A stretch of DNA of 64,000 nt from JBCKUK01 sp038924905 (GCA_038924905.1 JBCKUK010000003.1:13308-77307), one strand, 5' to 3'; counted from the first letter of the stretch, positions 8,139 through 16,603 are shown. Numbers and translations are program-made. Notes: generated by a model not told the origin, from the letters alone.

Positions 8139-8567
8139 ATGCACGCGTTTCATGCTCAGTTTGACATCAAGGCCATCCAAACCTCTTGGCAGGCATTTGA
8201 CTCCATGGCTCACCTGCGCCCCATTCACAATAAAGCTGAGTACACCCGCATGGTGTCCCTGATGAATGCCATGCTGGATGCCGCAGGTGATGACGAAGAC
8301 CACTCCATGGCGGGCCTGCTTGATTTGGTAGGTGATCTGGTTTGGAAGTACGAACAAGAGAACCACGCTATCGAGCCAGCAGAACCCAAGGATGCACTGC
8401 GTTTCTTGATGGATGCTCGAAGCCTGAAGCAAGAAGACCTGGCGGCCATCGTTCCCCAGAGCAATCTATCCGCGATTCTGGCCGGGAAACGAAAAATCAG
8501 CGCAGCTCTGGCCAGCAAATTGGGCAAGTTCTTCGGTGTTAGCCCTGCCATATTTGTGCCAGCCTAA
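8139..8567 (+). CDS. higA: HigA-family antitoxin with C-terminal HTH domain
   Basis: 142 residues. The N-terminal half (FDIKAIQTSWQAFDSMAHLR, IHNKAEYTRMVSLMNAMLD) is the toxin-binding part of this HigA subtype. The C-terminal XRE-type helix-turn-helix (DARSLKQEDLAAIVPQSN, LSAILAGKRKISAALASKLG) should bind the palindrome over the promoter at 7810-7824. ATG at 8139, two bases after the higB stop, supports translational coupling. HigA neutralises HigB and represses the operon; this is family knowledge. Confidence 0.92.
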   Translation: MHAFHAQFDIKAIQTSWQAFDSMAHLRPIHNKAEYTRMVSLMNAMLDAAGDDEDHSMAGLLDLVGDLVWKYEQENHAIEPAEPKDALRFLMDARSLKQEDLAAIVPQSNLSAILAGKRKISAALASKLGKFFGVSPAIFVPA

Positions 8568-8568
8568 T

Positions 8569-8658
8569 TTGGTGCAAGATAGCAGAAGCCATTTCGATGT
8601 GGATCTGTTTTCCGTGCCCTTGTCGATGTGGTGGGCGGATCGGCAGGTGGGTTCGTGA
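8569..8658 (+). pseudogene. 3' end of an unidentified gene, coupled to GT2 fragment 2
   Basis: An open frame without a start ends in SHFDVDLFSVPLSMWW, ADRQVGS and TGA at 8656-8658. The TGA overlaps the GTG start of the following glycosyltransferase (GTGA), the arrangement expected of two genes in one polysaccharide operon. The rest of the gene is missing, replaced by higBA. Identity unknown. Confidence 0.4.
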
Positions 8659-8938
8659 ACGATCCGCGCCAAAATATGTGGCCGAAGGTGACAGTGGTCA
8701 TCGTCAATTGGAACGGAGAGCAGTTCCTCGACCGTTGCTTGTCAGCTTTGCTGGCGCAGACAGTCGCGCCGTACGAGATTATCTTGGTGGATAACGCGAG
8801 CACTGATGCGTCGCTCAACATCGTGCGGCGCTTTCCATCTATACGCTTGCTGGCGCAGAATGAGAACCTCGGCTTTGCGCGTGGTAACAATCTGGCAATC
8901 GAGGCGGTTGCAGCTGAATCAGAATGGATCGCGCCAAG
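8655..8938 (+). pseudogene. family 2 glycosyltransferase fragment 2 (N-terminal third)
   Basis: From GTG 8655 it reads a good GT2 N-terminus: PKVTVVIVNWNGEQFLDRCL, YEIILVDNASTD with the nucleotide-sugar motif, then LAQNENLGFARGNNLAIEA and AESEWIA. Homology stops at about 8935, where the sequence becomes the 3' end of an integrase gene on the other strand. The two TTGCTGGCGCAGA repeats (8748-8760 and 8847-8859) that mediated the deletion in copy 1 are both present here. Copies 1 and 2 are paralogous but clearly diverged. Confidence 0.85.
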
Positions 8939-9441
8939 TCATAAGCGCCGCGCCGCTCAATTTTACCCACGGCTGCCAACAACTCCGGCGCCTCGATCTC
9001 GTTTATCGGTCTGCGGCCTATCTCAGGGAATATGTTTTTTTCCAGACGGCGCTTAACATCATCGGCGTGATGCTGCACCCATGTATGAGTTTGCTTGCCG
9101 TACCACTCCCTCGCCACGCTCTCAAATGAGTTTTCAGCCGAAAGCTTTTGTTGCAGCTTGATAGCCTTGCGCTCTGCCGATGGGTCTAGTTTGCTATCCA
9201 GCTTTGCCCGTTCTACTTCTCGCTTTTTACGCGCATCTTTTATGCTGGTCTCGGGGTACGCGCAGAATGAAAGGGATTTTTCCTTATCGCCTATCCAATA
9301 ACGCAAGCGCCAGAATTTTGAGCCGTCAAGATACACCCATAGATACAAACCGCCACCATCATGAATCTTGCGAATAGCCCTGCCTTCGCTGGTGGCGTTT
9401 TTACATTCAAGTTCTGACAACAAATTAAGTTTGGCAGCCAT
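8936..9441 (-). pseudogene. int: P4-type tyrosine integrase, N-terminal part only
   Basis: From ATG 9441 (MAAKLNLLSELECKNATSEG) the product has the DUF4102 arm-binding domain (KIHDGGGLYLWVYLDGSKFW, RYWIGDKEKSLSFCAYPETS) and the SAM-like core-binding domain (FESVAREWYGKQTHTWVQHH). It stops being integrase after KIERRGAYDLAR, at the junction with the GT2 fragment near 8936. The catalytic domain with its Arg-His-Arg-Tyr residues is missing, so it cannot recombine. GGAGG lies 11 bases before the ATG. The position next to tRNA-Ser(GGA), transcribed away from the tRNA gene, is typical of islands inserted at tRNA 3' ends. Confidence 0.9.
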
Positions 9442-9443
9442 TC

Positions 9444-9501
9444 GTGGTAAATCCTCCAACCGTGTATTTACTTACCACGATTTTTACCACAAATTTACCA
9501 C
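9444..9501. repeat. TTACCAC iterons upstream of the integrase
   Basis: TTACCAC occurs in direct orientation at 9472-9478, 9484-9490 and 9495-9501, and once inverted at 9444-9450 overlapping the start region of int. The regular 11-12 base spacing suggests arm-type integrase binding sites or an operator for int. Confidence 0.6.
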
Positions 9502-9605
9502 GGATGCAATTGGATTATTTTGGATTGCTTGGGATGGTATATCTATCTAAGTTACTTATTTTTATATGTTTTATGGACTACTTTGTACAACTTAGAACAT
9601 GTATA

Positions 9606-9696
9606 TGGCGGAGGGGGCGGGATTCGAACCCGCGTTAGGCTATTAGCCTAAACACGCTTTCCAGGCATGCGACTTAAACCACTCATCCACCCCTCC
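9606..9696 (-). tRNA. serX: tRNA-Ser (GGA anticodon)
   Basis: Reads on the minus strand from GGAGGGG to CCCCTCC-G-CCA, with CCA encoded. The anticodon loop CTGGAAA gives GGA (serine codons UCC/UCU). The long variable arm (GGCTAATAGCC) and the GGTTCGAATCC T-arm are clear. It is the probable attachment site of the element that left the integrase stub at 8936-9441. Confidence 0.95.
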
Positions 9697-9751
9697 GTGC
9701 GTGGAGGCGCATTATAGCTTAAGACTGAAGCGTGACCAACTTGCGCATACC

Positions 9752-10631
9752 TCAGGCGGGGGTGGGGGCTATAAGAAAATAGGTTGTAACTTTACCATTG
9801 CTTTTGATTTCTATTGCGCCACGTTTCTCAAATTGATATTTGTCTTTTAGTAATTGATAGGTGGCTTCTGTCACTTGAATTTTACCGGGCACGCCATTCT
9901 GCTCCATGCGGCTTGCCATGTTGACGGTATCACCCCATAAATCGTAGCTGAATTTGCGGCTGCCAATCACACCAGAAATCACCGGCCCGCTGTTAATACC
10001 TACGCGCATCTTGAGATCCTTGCCAACTAGACGCTGAAATTTCGGTCAGTATCCCTTGTATATCAAGTGCCATTTTGGCGATGACTTCGGCGTGATCTGC
10101 CTTGGCTTCCGGTGCGCCGCTTACCACCATGCATACATCGCCTATGGTTTTAATTTTTTCTACGCTATATTTTTCTGTTAAATCATCGAACCGAGTAAAT
10201 ACTTGATTCAGCAGATCAATGAGTGATGTTGCAGTCATGTCTGCTGATAGCGCGGTAAAGTTGACCAAGTCTGCAAACATAATAGTGACGGCCTCGTGAT
10301 CTTTGGCGGTGTCAAAATCATTATTTTTCAGTTTAGTAGCTACCGACCCTGGCAAGACGTTTAACAACAGTTTTTCGGTTTTTTTCTGCTCGTCTGCCAG
10401 CGTAGCCATCACCAATTCTTTTTGTGATTGAAAATAGCCCAACACACTATAAAGTATGGTGGTTGTGCCAAGTAAATTCATCGCGAAATAAATGTTTTTT
10501 AAGTGCATCGGGATAGGTAGTGCACTGGCTGCAAACGTACTATTGAGCACCCAGGAAACCCCAACCAGGGCAACAAAAAGAGAAAACCATGGCAAAGATT
10601 GCCGATAGCCCAGAATGACTCTGCTGAGCAT
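9752..10631 (-). pseudogene. membrane class III adenylate cyclase, single-base frameshift
   Basis: The N-terminal part has two membrane segments (SLPWFSLFVALVGVSWVL, NLLGTTTILYSVLGYF) and a short linker LADEQKKTEKLLLNVLP, then the catalytic domain. Both metal aspartates are visible (MFADLVNFTAL; IGDVCMVV), the adenine-selecting lysine in VEKIKTIGD and aspartate in YDLWGDTVNMASRM, so ATP is the likely substrate. The frame breaks after ILTEISAS; removing one A at about 10025-10026 on the + strand restores SGKDLKMRVGINSGPVISG. The start at 10631 is preceded by a stop 13 bases upstream, and the sensor is short for this family, so the 5' end may also be truncated. Error or real lesion cannot be separated. 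Confidence 0.85.
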
Positions 10632-10900
10632 GGTTGCGGGCGGTTAAATAAGCCGCTCCCAGGAAAACTTGCCTGATTTTAGCCGGTTTGAAATTAACGA
10701 TAGCATTATTAAAATTGGTCCATGTGAAATGTTATTTTTGCTTTTATCTTTGTCTTTGAAGTTGGCGTAACTATAACCCAAGCCTCGGGCTTAATCTACT
10801 CGCCACAACGCAAACATAAACCAACAAATTGCCTGATAAAAGCTGGCTGATTTATTGACACAGTATCTGATTGCTAGCGTTTTGAGGTAAAATTCAACCC

Positions 10901-10998
10901 GGCGGGCCTCCCCGCATTGTTAGGTAGCCAACCTGGTCAGGTCCGGAAGGAAGCAGCCACAGTTATTGAAGCAAGTGCCGGGGCTAGGCTCGCCACCT
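10901..10998 (+). ncRNA. ffs: 4.5S RNA, signal recognition particle RNA
   Basis: The universally conserved tip GGTCAGGTCCGGAAGGAAGC with the GGAA tetraloop lies at 10937-10955. The ends GGCGGGCCT and AGGCTCGCC pair to close the long hairpin. A TAAAAT -10 element at 10888-10893 predicts a start at about 10900. ffs directly before dnaX is the common proteobacterial order. The RNA binds Ffh to target nascent membrane proteins. Confidence 0.96.
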
Positions 10999-11124
10999 GA
11001 TTTAAAATCTGGTCTGTGTCGCGCTTTAACCTTTGACCAGGCCTTAATCTTTATATAAATCGGCTTAGACTAAACTTGTGTTTTCGGCTAAAGTTAAAGC
11101 CTTTATCTAATAAGTTCCCGACCC

Positions 11125-12744
11125 ATGAGCTATCAAGTTCTTGCCCGAAAATGGCGCCCCAAATCGTTTGAAGCGCTCGTAGGGCAAGAGCATGTGGTAC
11201 GTGCGCTCAGTAATGCGCTTGAGCAGCAACGTCTGCACCACGCCTATTTGTTCACCGGCACCCGCGGCGTTGGCAAAACCACTATCGCACGCATTCTGGC
11301 TAAATCACTCAATTGCGAAACAGGCATTACGGCTCACCCCTGCGGCATTTGCTCTGCATGCGTGAGTATTGATAATGGCAGTTTTATTGATTATGTAGAA
11401 ATGGATGCGGCTTCCAATCGCGGCATTGATGACATGACATCACTGCTGGAAAAAGCTATTTACGCTCCCAGCCAGGGACGCTTCAAAGTCTATATGCTGG
11501 ATGAAGTGCATCAGCTTACCGGGCCTGCCTTCAACGCCATGCTAAAAACACTGGAGGAGCCGCCTGAGCACGTAAAATTCATCCTGGCCACCACTGACCC
11601 GCAAAAAGTGCCTGTGACGGTGCTATCACGCTGCCTGCAATTCAACTTGCGGCAAATGTCCGGCACTTCAATTATTGAATACCTACAGTCCGTCTTGACG
11701 CAAGAAAATATCCCTTATGAGGCTGTCGCTTTACAGCTTATCGCCCGCGGCGCTGCCGGCAGTATGCGCGATGCGCTGTCACTGTTAGACCAGGCCATTG
11801 CCTATGGTGCCAATACGGTAAAAGAGCAAGAAGTACGTGCCATGCTGGGCGCGATTGATCAAAGCTATTTGTTCGAGCTTTTACAGTCACTGGTCAACCA
11901 CGATGGTGCCGCTTTGATGACACAGGCCAGGGCAATGGAACAGCGCAGCCTGTCATTTGATGCCGCACTGGTTGATTTAGCCAATTTATTGCACCAGATT
12001 GCTGTGGCACAGACTGTGCCTGAGAGTATTGCCAGTGACTTACCCGAACGTGGTTTGCTGCTGGATTTGGCACAAAAATTAAGCGCAGAACAGGTGCAGT
12101 TGTATTACCAAATCGCCCTTTTGGGTCGGCGCGACTTGGGGCTGGCGCCTGATGAATTTGCCGGCTTTACCATGAGCTTGATGCGCATGTTGGCCTTTTC
12201 ACCAAACGAAACTGTTGCCTCAAGAACACAGGCTGCGGAGGTGCAACCCCTGAAATCTCCGCCTTCAAACAAGCCTCCTCTAGCCGCTTCAACTGTTGCC
12301 GCTGTGCCGATAACAGAAGTGCCAGAGGCTGAGCCAGCTATAGCAGCATCTGCGCCCTCTCCTGCCTTATTTGACGGCAACTGGCGTGGTCTGGTAGATC
12401 AGCTCAAGCTGGGCTTGGCACGGGCGCTGGCGCAAAACTGCGAATTGGTAAGCTTTGATGAAAATCACATTTATTTGAGCATACCGCAAGCGCAAAAGCA
12501 TCTGCTGGAGCAAGGCTGCCAGGATAAGCTGGGTGTTGCCATTGCGCAGCACTTCGACAAAAAAATAAAACTACATTTTGAAGGTGGCGGCACCGGCAAC
12601 ACGCCTGCAGAGCAAATCGGCCAGGAAAAAGCCACGCTGCAATCCAAGGCAGTAGCAGCGATAGAACAAGATGGCTTTGTGCAGGCTTTGGTTAAGGATT
12701 TCGGCGCGCAGATTATCCCTTCCAGCATTAAACCTATCCAGTAA
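11125..12744 (+). CDS. dnaX: DNA polymerase III subunit tau (and gamma?)
   Basis: 539 residues, clamp-loader ATPase that also organises the replisome. Walker A is GTRGVGKTT (residues 45-53), the zinc-binding module contains CGICSAC, Walker B is VYMLDEVH and the arginine-finger motif is LSRCLQF. A low-complexity Pro/Ala linker (about 370-415) precedes the C-terminal domain that contacts polymerase alpha. An A7 run at 12559-12565 (codons 479-481) is followed directly by TAA in the +1 frame, so slippage there would make a shorter, gamma-like product of about 480 residues. First gene of dnaX-ybaB-recR. Confidence 0.97.
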   Translation: MSYQVLARKWRPKSFEALVGQEHVVRALSNALEQQRLHHAYLFTGTRGVGKTTIARILAKSLNCETGITAHPCGICSACVSIDNGSFIDYVEMDAASNRGIDDMTSLLEKAIYAPSQGRFKVYMLDEVHQLTGPAFNAMLKTLEEPPEHVKFILATTDPQKVPVTVLSRCLQFNLRQMSGTSIIEYLQSVLTQENIPYEAVALQLIARGAAGSMRDALSLLDQAIAYGANTVKEQEVRAMLGAIDQSYLFELLQSLVNHDGAALMTQARAMEQRSLSFDAALVDLANLLHQIAVAQTVPESIASDLPERGLLLDLAQKLSAEQVQLYYQIALLGRRDLGLAPDEFAGFTMSLMRMLAFSPNETVASRTQAAEVQPLKSPPSNKPPLAASTVAAVPITEVPEAEPAIAASAPSPALFDGNWRGLVDQLKLGLARALAQNCELVSFDENHIYLSIPQAQKHLLEQGCQDKLGVAIAQHFDKKIKLHFEGGGTGNTPAEQIGQEKATLQSKAVAAIEQDGFVQALVKDFGAQIIPSSIKPIQ

Positions 12745-12790
12745 GACGCTCTGGTATTTTTGGTGCTTTTAATTGATTGAGGAGAAAAAT

Positions 12791-13102
12791 ATGATGAAGG
12801 GCGGCATGGGCAACCTGATGAAACAAGCCCAGCAAATGCAGGAAAACATGAAAAAAGCCCAGGCAGAACTAGCCAGCGTTGAGGTAGAGGGCACAGCAAG
12901 CTCTGGCATGGTAAAAGTGTTGATCACTTGCAGCAACAAGGTAAAACGCGTGAGCATAGACGACAGCCTAATGGGTGATGATAAAGAAATGCTGGAAGAC
13001 CTCATCGTACTCGCCTTGAATGATGCAATCAGCAAGGCAGAAGCTACCTCACAACAGCGTATGGCCGGCTTTATGCCTGCCGGAATGAAACTGCCGTTTT
13101 AA
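12791..13102 (+). CDS. ybaB: YbaB/EbfC family nucleoid-associated protein
   Basis: 103 residues, small DNA-binding dimer with the usual pattern GNLMKQAQQMQENMKKAQ, VEGTASSGMVKVLITC and LIVLALNDAISKAE. ATG at 12791 is preceded by GAGGAG at the right distance; the TTG at 12773 would place this ribosome site inside the gene and is less likely. It sits between dnaX and recR as in most proteobacteria and is probably co-transcribed with them. Confidence 0.95.
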   Translation: MMKGGMGNLMKQAQQMQENMKKAQAELASVEVEGTASSGMVKVLITCSNKVKRVSIDDSLMGDDKEMLEDLIVLALNDAISKAEATSQQRMAGFMPAGMKLPF

Positions 13103-13114
13103 GCAGTTTGTCAG

Positions 13115-13714
13115 ATGAAAAACCCGCCAGCCATTGAGCAGCTAGTAGAAGCATTGCGCTGCCTGCCTGGGGTAGGCCCAAAATCGGCTCTGCGCATGAC
13201 CTACCATCTGCTGCAACGCGATCGCAAAGGTGCCAACACGCTGGCGCTGGCTCTGGATAAGGCACTGCAAGTCGTCAGCCATTGCAGCCTGTGCAACAAC
13301 TTCAGCGAGCAGCCTGTTTGTCCGGTGTGTGCTTCGCCAAAGCGTGACGGCACTTTGCTATGCGTGGTTGAGATGCCGACCGATTTTATGATGCTGGAGC
13401 AAACTCAGGCTTACCAGGGTATGTATTTCGTACTCATGGGCAGATTATCGCCCCTGGATGGCGTAGGGCCGCGTGAAATTCATCTGGATAAACTCATTAA
13501 ACGTGCGCAAGACGGCGTTGTACAGGAGGTGATACTTGCCACCAACTATACGGTAGAAGGTGAAGCTACGGCGCACTATATCAGCGAGCTGCTACGCGCA
13601 CGCGGCATCAAGGTAAGCCGCATTGCCCGTGGATTGCCGATGGGCGGCGAAATAGAGCATGTAGATAGCGGCACATTGGCACAGGCCATGATGGAACGCA
13701 GGGATGTTCGCTGA
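13115..13714 (+). CDS. recR: recombination protein RecR
   Basis: 199 residues. RecR works with RecF/RecO to load RecA on gapped DNA. The order is N-terminal helix-hairpin-helix (LRCLPGVGPKSALRM), Cys4 zinc finger (CSLCNNFSEQPVCPVC), Toprim domain (LLCVVEMPTDFMMLE) and C-terminal Walker-B-like segment (GLPMGGEIEHVDSGTLAQAM). Twelve bases after ybaB; the ATG at 13115 gives the family length. Confidence 0.97.
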   Translation: MKNPPAIEQLVEALRCLPGVGPKSALRMTYHLLQRDRKGANTLALALDKALQVVSHCSLCNNFSEQPVCPVCASPKRDGTLLCVVEMPTDFMMLEQTQAYQGMYFVLMGRLSPLDGVGPREIHLDKLIKRAQDGVVQEVILATNYTVEGEATAHYISELLRARGIKVSRIARGLPMGGEIEHVDSGTLAQAMMERRDVR

Positions 13715-13741
13715 AATAAATCCAAACTTCCTGTCTTGCTT

Positions 13742-13779
13742 ACCGCATCGTACGGAGCTATTTCAATAGCCCGTGCGGT
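13742..13779. terminator. hairpin between convergent recR and gph
   Basis: ACCGCA / TGCGGT form the outer stem and CGG-A-GCTAT / ATAGC-CCG the inner stem around TTCA. It lies between two converging genes but lacks a T-run, so termination is plausible, not proven. Confidence 0.45.
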
Positions 13780-13827
13780 GGGGATACCCTTTACGGGCAG
13801 AACTTTGAATTTATAAAAACAGTTGCA

Positions 13828-14475
13828 TTAGATTAAAGGCAACAATTCTAAGGGCGTTTCAATCAAGGCATCAGCGCCCCACTCCAACGGTTTATCGGAT
13901 GTATCAATATAGCCATACAAGGCCACTACGGTGCGCATTCCAGCAGTCTTGCCTGCTTGAATGTCCCGCTCGGCATCACCCACATACATGCAATCCTCAG
14001 GCTTATTACCGGTCTGGCTACTTGCCAACAAAAGCGTATCAGGATGGGGCTTGGCACGACTAGCGTCGTCGCCACAAACCAGGCAAGCCACACGGCCATC
14101 CAGACCGATAGCTTTTAACAAGGGTTCGGAAAATCTGCGTGGTTTATTGGTCACTATCCCCCAGCGCAAGTTTTTCTGTTCGATGGCGTCAAGCAGCTCT
14201 GTAGCGCCTTCAAACAGCACTGGAGAATTGGTAAACACTTGATCGTAGAGATCGAGATATTCCTCACGCATTGCGGAGAAATCAGCGTGCTCTGGTGTCA
14301 ATCCAAAGCCTGCAGATAATAGTCCTTTGGAGCCATGGGAAGCAAAAGGCCTGATTTGCGACTGTGCTATAGGTGGCAAACCATGACGCTCGCGCTGCAT
14401 ATTGAGCGCCAAGCCCAAATCTGGTGCAGTGTCCAGCAAGGTGCCGTCTAAATCGAACAGGATTAGTTGTGACAC
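13828..14475 (-). CDS. gph: phosphoglycolate phosphatase, HAD family
   Basis: 215 residues. HAD motif I is LILFDLDGTLLDTAPDLGLA with the nucleophilic aspartate, motif II is GIVTNKPRRF, motif III/IV is CMYVGDAERDIQAGKTAGM. The helical cap follows motif I. It removes phosphate from 2-phosphoglycolate formed in DNA repair or carbon metabolism. It lies 4 bases after ubiG, a common pairing; some members of this subgroup act instead on other small phosphates such as MurNAc-6-P. Confidence 0.92.
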   Translation of the reverse strand: MSQLILFDLDGTLLDTAPDLGLALNMQRERHGLPPIAQSQIRPFASHGSKGLLSAGFGLTPEHADFSAMREEYLDLYDQVFTNSPVLFEGATELLDAIEQKNLRWGIVTNKPRRFSEPLLKAIGLDGRVACLVCGDDASRAKPHPDTLLLASSQTGNKPEDCMYVGDAERDIQAGKTAGMRTVVALYGYIDTSDKPLEWGADALIETPLELLPLI

Positions 14476-14479
14476 AGCG

Positions 14480-15199
14480 CTACTTCACCATATGCAAAAT
14501 ATAGTTGACCGACACATCTTCACCCAGCCAGTAATGTTGGGTAAGCGGGTTGTAGCTCATACCCTGCATCCCGGCAACAGATAAACCAGCCTCGCGTGCC
14601 CAGCAGGATAATTCAGAAGGTTTGATGAATTTTTCATATTGATGCGTTCCCCGGGGTAATAGATTCAGCACATATTCTGCGCCAATAACAGCAAGCAGAT
14701 AGGCCTTGGGGTTACGGTTGATGGTAGAAAAAAACACTGCCCCGCCAGGTTTAACCAGCAACGCACAGGCTTGCACAATGGCAGCCGGGGACGGCACATG
14801 CTCCAGCAGTTCCATACAGGTTACAACATCAAAACTTTCTGGCATTTCCTGTGCTAAATCTTCAGCCGAGATTAAGCGATAATCAACTTTTGCGCCGCTT
14901 TCCAATTGATGCAGCTCTGCAACCTTGAGCGCTTTCTCGCCCAAATCTATGCCGGTTACTTTGGCGCCTTTTTGACTCATGGCTTCAGACAGAATACCGC
15001 CGCCACAACCTATATCGAGCACTCGCTTGCCTTTCAGACCAGCAAGCTTGTCAATGTAATTCAGCCGTAACGGATTAATTTCATGCAGTGGTTTGAACTC
15101 GCCGCCATTGTCCCACCAACGGTGAGCCAACGCCGAAAACTTCTGTAGCTCGGCGGGGTCAGCGTTTACGCTTTGTGTGGATTGAGTTTTGGTTGCCAT
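14480..15199 (-). CDS. ubiG: UbiG, ubiquinone biosynthesis O-methyltransferase
   Basis: 239 residues, SAM-dependent methyltransferase performing both O-methylations of ubiquinone synthesis at the membrane. SAM motif I is LDIGCGGGILSEAM; NADPAELQKFSALAHRWWD and INPLRLNYID are the UbiG signature before it, and SINRNPKAYLLAVIGAEY is recognised as TINRNPKAY here. Its start overlaps the end of the deaminase gene by 34 bases; a shorter start is possible but ATG 15199 gives the family length. Confidence 0.95.
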   Translation of the reverse strand: MATKTQSTQSVNADPAELQKFSALAHRWWDNGGEFKPLHEINPLRLNYIDKLAGLKGKRVLDIGCGGGILSEAMSQKGAKVTGIDLGEKALKVAELHQLESGAKVDYRLISAEDLAQEMPESFDVVTCMELLEHVPSPAAIVQACALLVKPGGAVFFSTINRNPKAYLLAVIGAEYVLNLLPRGTHQYEKFIKPSELSCWAREAGLSVAGMQGMSYNPLTQHYWLGEDVSVNYILHMVK

Positions 15200-16533
15200 A
15201 TGGCCGTAATTTCCTTTAATTCTGCGGGTTCTATATTGGCATAGATACCATCCTGGCCATTAAGTTTTTGCCCAGAAACCTTCTGATAACGCAACTCGCC
15301 TGCGACCCAAACATGGCTTACATGTTCACGGCCACATACATAAATCAAGTGTGACAAAGGATCAAAACAAGGCAAAGTTTCCGCATCTGCAATTCTTACG
15401 GCTGCAAGATCAGCCATCTTGCCAATCTCAATTGAGCCAATTTTATCATCCAGGCCAAGCGCCCTTGCAGCGTTAATTGTCGCCATCTCAAGCGCCTGCG
15501 TAGCTGGCAGCGTTGCTGCATCACCACTCACCCCTTTTGCCAGCAATGCGGCCAAACGCATCTCGGCAAACATATCCAGGCGATTATTGCTGGCAGCGCC
15601 ATCGGTGCCAAGACCAATATTGATGCCTGCCTCCAGCATCTTTGTAATGGGCGCTATACCACTGGCAAGTTTCAAATTAGAAGTTGGGCAGTGTGCAACA
15701 TGGCAGCCATATTCAGCCATCATTTCAATTTCATTCGGCTCCATTTGTACACAATGGGCAGCCACCAAATTCGGCCCCAGCATGCCAAAATCGGCCAGCC
15801 TTTGCAGAGGGCGCACCCCATGCTGCGCTATTCCTTGTGCAATTTCGTCCTGCGTTTCATGCAAATGGACATGGATACCCAAACCAAGCTGTTCCGCATA
15901 AGTAATCACCTTCTCAAAGGTGCGATTCTCTATAGTATAAGGTGCATGCGGCGCCAGGCTGGAAGTCAACAGGGGATTGCCGCGCCAGCTATCTCGCGCA
16001 TCAAGACCTTTTTGTAGGTAGTCATCGGCATCATTAGCATAATTAGACGGAAACTCAAGCACAAGCAAACCAAGGTTTGCACGCATCCCCATTTGCATAG
16101 CTGCTTCGGCCGCCGCCTGCGGGTAGAAGTACATATCATTAAAACAGGTCACGCCGCCGCCCAGCATTTCAGCGCAGCCCAGTAAAGTGCCGTCACGCAC
16201 AAAGCGTTCAGAGACCAATTCTTTTTCTGCTGGCCAGATATGCGCTTGCAGCCATGTCATTAGCGGCAGATCATCCGCCAGTCCGCGCATCAGGCTCATG
16301 GCCGCGTGAGTGTGGAGATTAATCAGCCCCGGAATTAATATATGTTCATCGAGATTGATGATTTGCCCGGCAGAGTAACGCTGTCTGGCAAGCTCTGTAG
16401 GCAGCACGTCAATAATGGAAGATTGATTCACCACCACCGTAGTGCGTTCCAGCAATTGCCCCTGAGGCACGGCAGGCGCCACCCAGCGCGCCTCTATTGC
16501 AAGATCAATTGGTTTTAATGGGTGTTTGGTCAT
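15166..16533 (-). CDS. mtaD: 5-methylthioadenosine/S-adenosylhomocysteine deaminase (TRZ/ATZ family)
   Basis: 455 residues, amidohydrolase fold. Metal ligands are visible in LINLHTHAAMSLMRGLADD, GIHVHLHETQDE, VAAHCVQM and LGTDGAASNN. The enzyme deaminates MTA (and SAH) to methylthioinosine. The MTI-type phosphorylase at 28889-29635 would carry out the next step, so the pair forms the deamination route of MTA recycling described in Pseudomonas. Upstream is a terminator (16547-16573) that separates it from purA. Related members act on other aminated purines or triazines, so substrate is assigned by family and context. Confidence 0.88.
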   Translation of the reverse strand: MTKHPLKPIDLAIEARWVAPAVPQGQLLERTTVVVNQSSIIDVLPTELARQRYSAGQIINLDEHILIPGLINLHTHAAMSLMRGLADDLPLMTWLQAHIWPAEKELVSERFVRDGTLLGCAEMLGGGVTCFNDMYFYPQAAAEAAMQMGMRANLGLLVLEFPSNYANDADDYLQKGLDARDSWRGNPLLTSSLAPHAPYTIENRTFEKVITYAEQLGLGIHVHLHETQDEIAQGIAQHGVRPLQRLADFGMLGPNLVAAHCVQMEPNEIEMMAEYGCHVAHCPTSNLKLASGIAPITKMLEAGINIGLGTDGAASNNRLDMFAEMRLAALLAKGVSGDAATLPATQALEMATINAARALGLDDKIGSIEIGKMADLAAVRIADAETLPCFDPLSHLIYVCGREHVSHVWVAGELRYQKVSGQKLNGQDGIYANIEPAELKEITAIWQPKLNPHKA

Positions 16534-16546
16534 AAGTTTTGTACAT

Positions 16547-16573
16547 AAAAAAGCCCCGCTCCGCGGGGATTTT
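16547..16573 (-). terminator. rho-independent terminator of the lost OmpA-type gene
   Basis: On the minus strand CCCCGC-GGA-GCGGGG is followed by CTTTTTT. It terminates transcription coming from the OmpA remnant before mtaD. A second hairpin, GCGGCTA / TAGCCGC (16580-16599), precedes it directly after the remnant's stop codon. Confidence 0.85.
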
Positions 16574-16603
16574 CATTATGCGGCTACATTATTAGCCGCT
16601 ATA

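Noticed and set aside
6507..9600. Xer-integrated mobile element (IMEX) next to dif
   Set aside because: Only one dif-like sequence is seen; an IMEX would leave two.
10855..10893. TTGACA at 10855-10860 as -35 of ffs
   Set aside because: The distance to TAAAAT at 10888 is 27 bases, too long for sigma70; only the -10 is kept.
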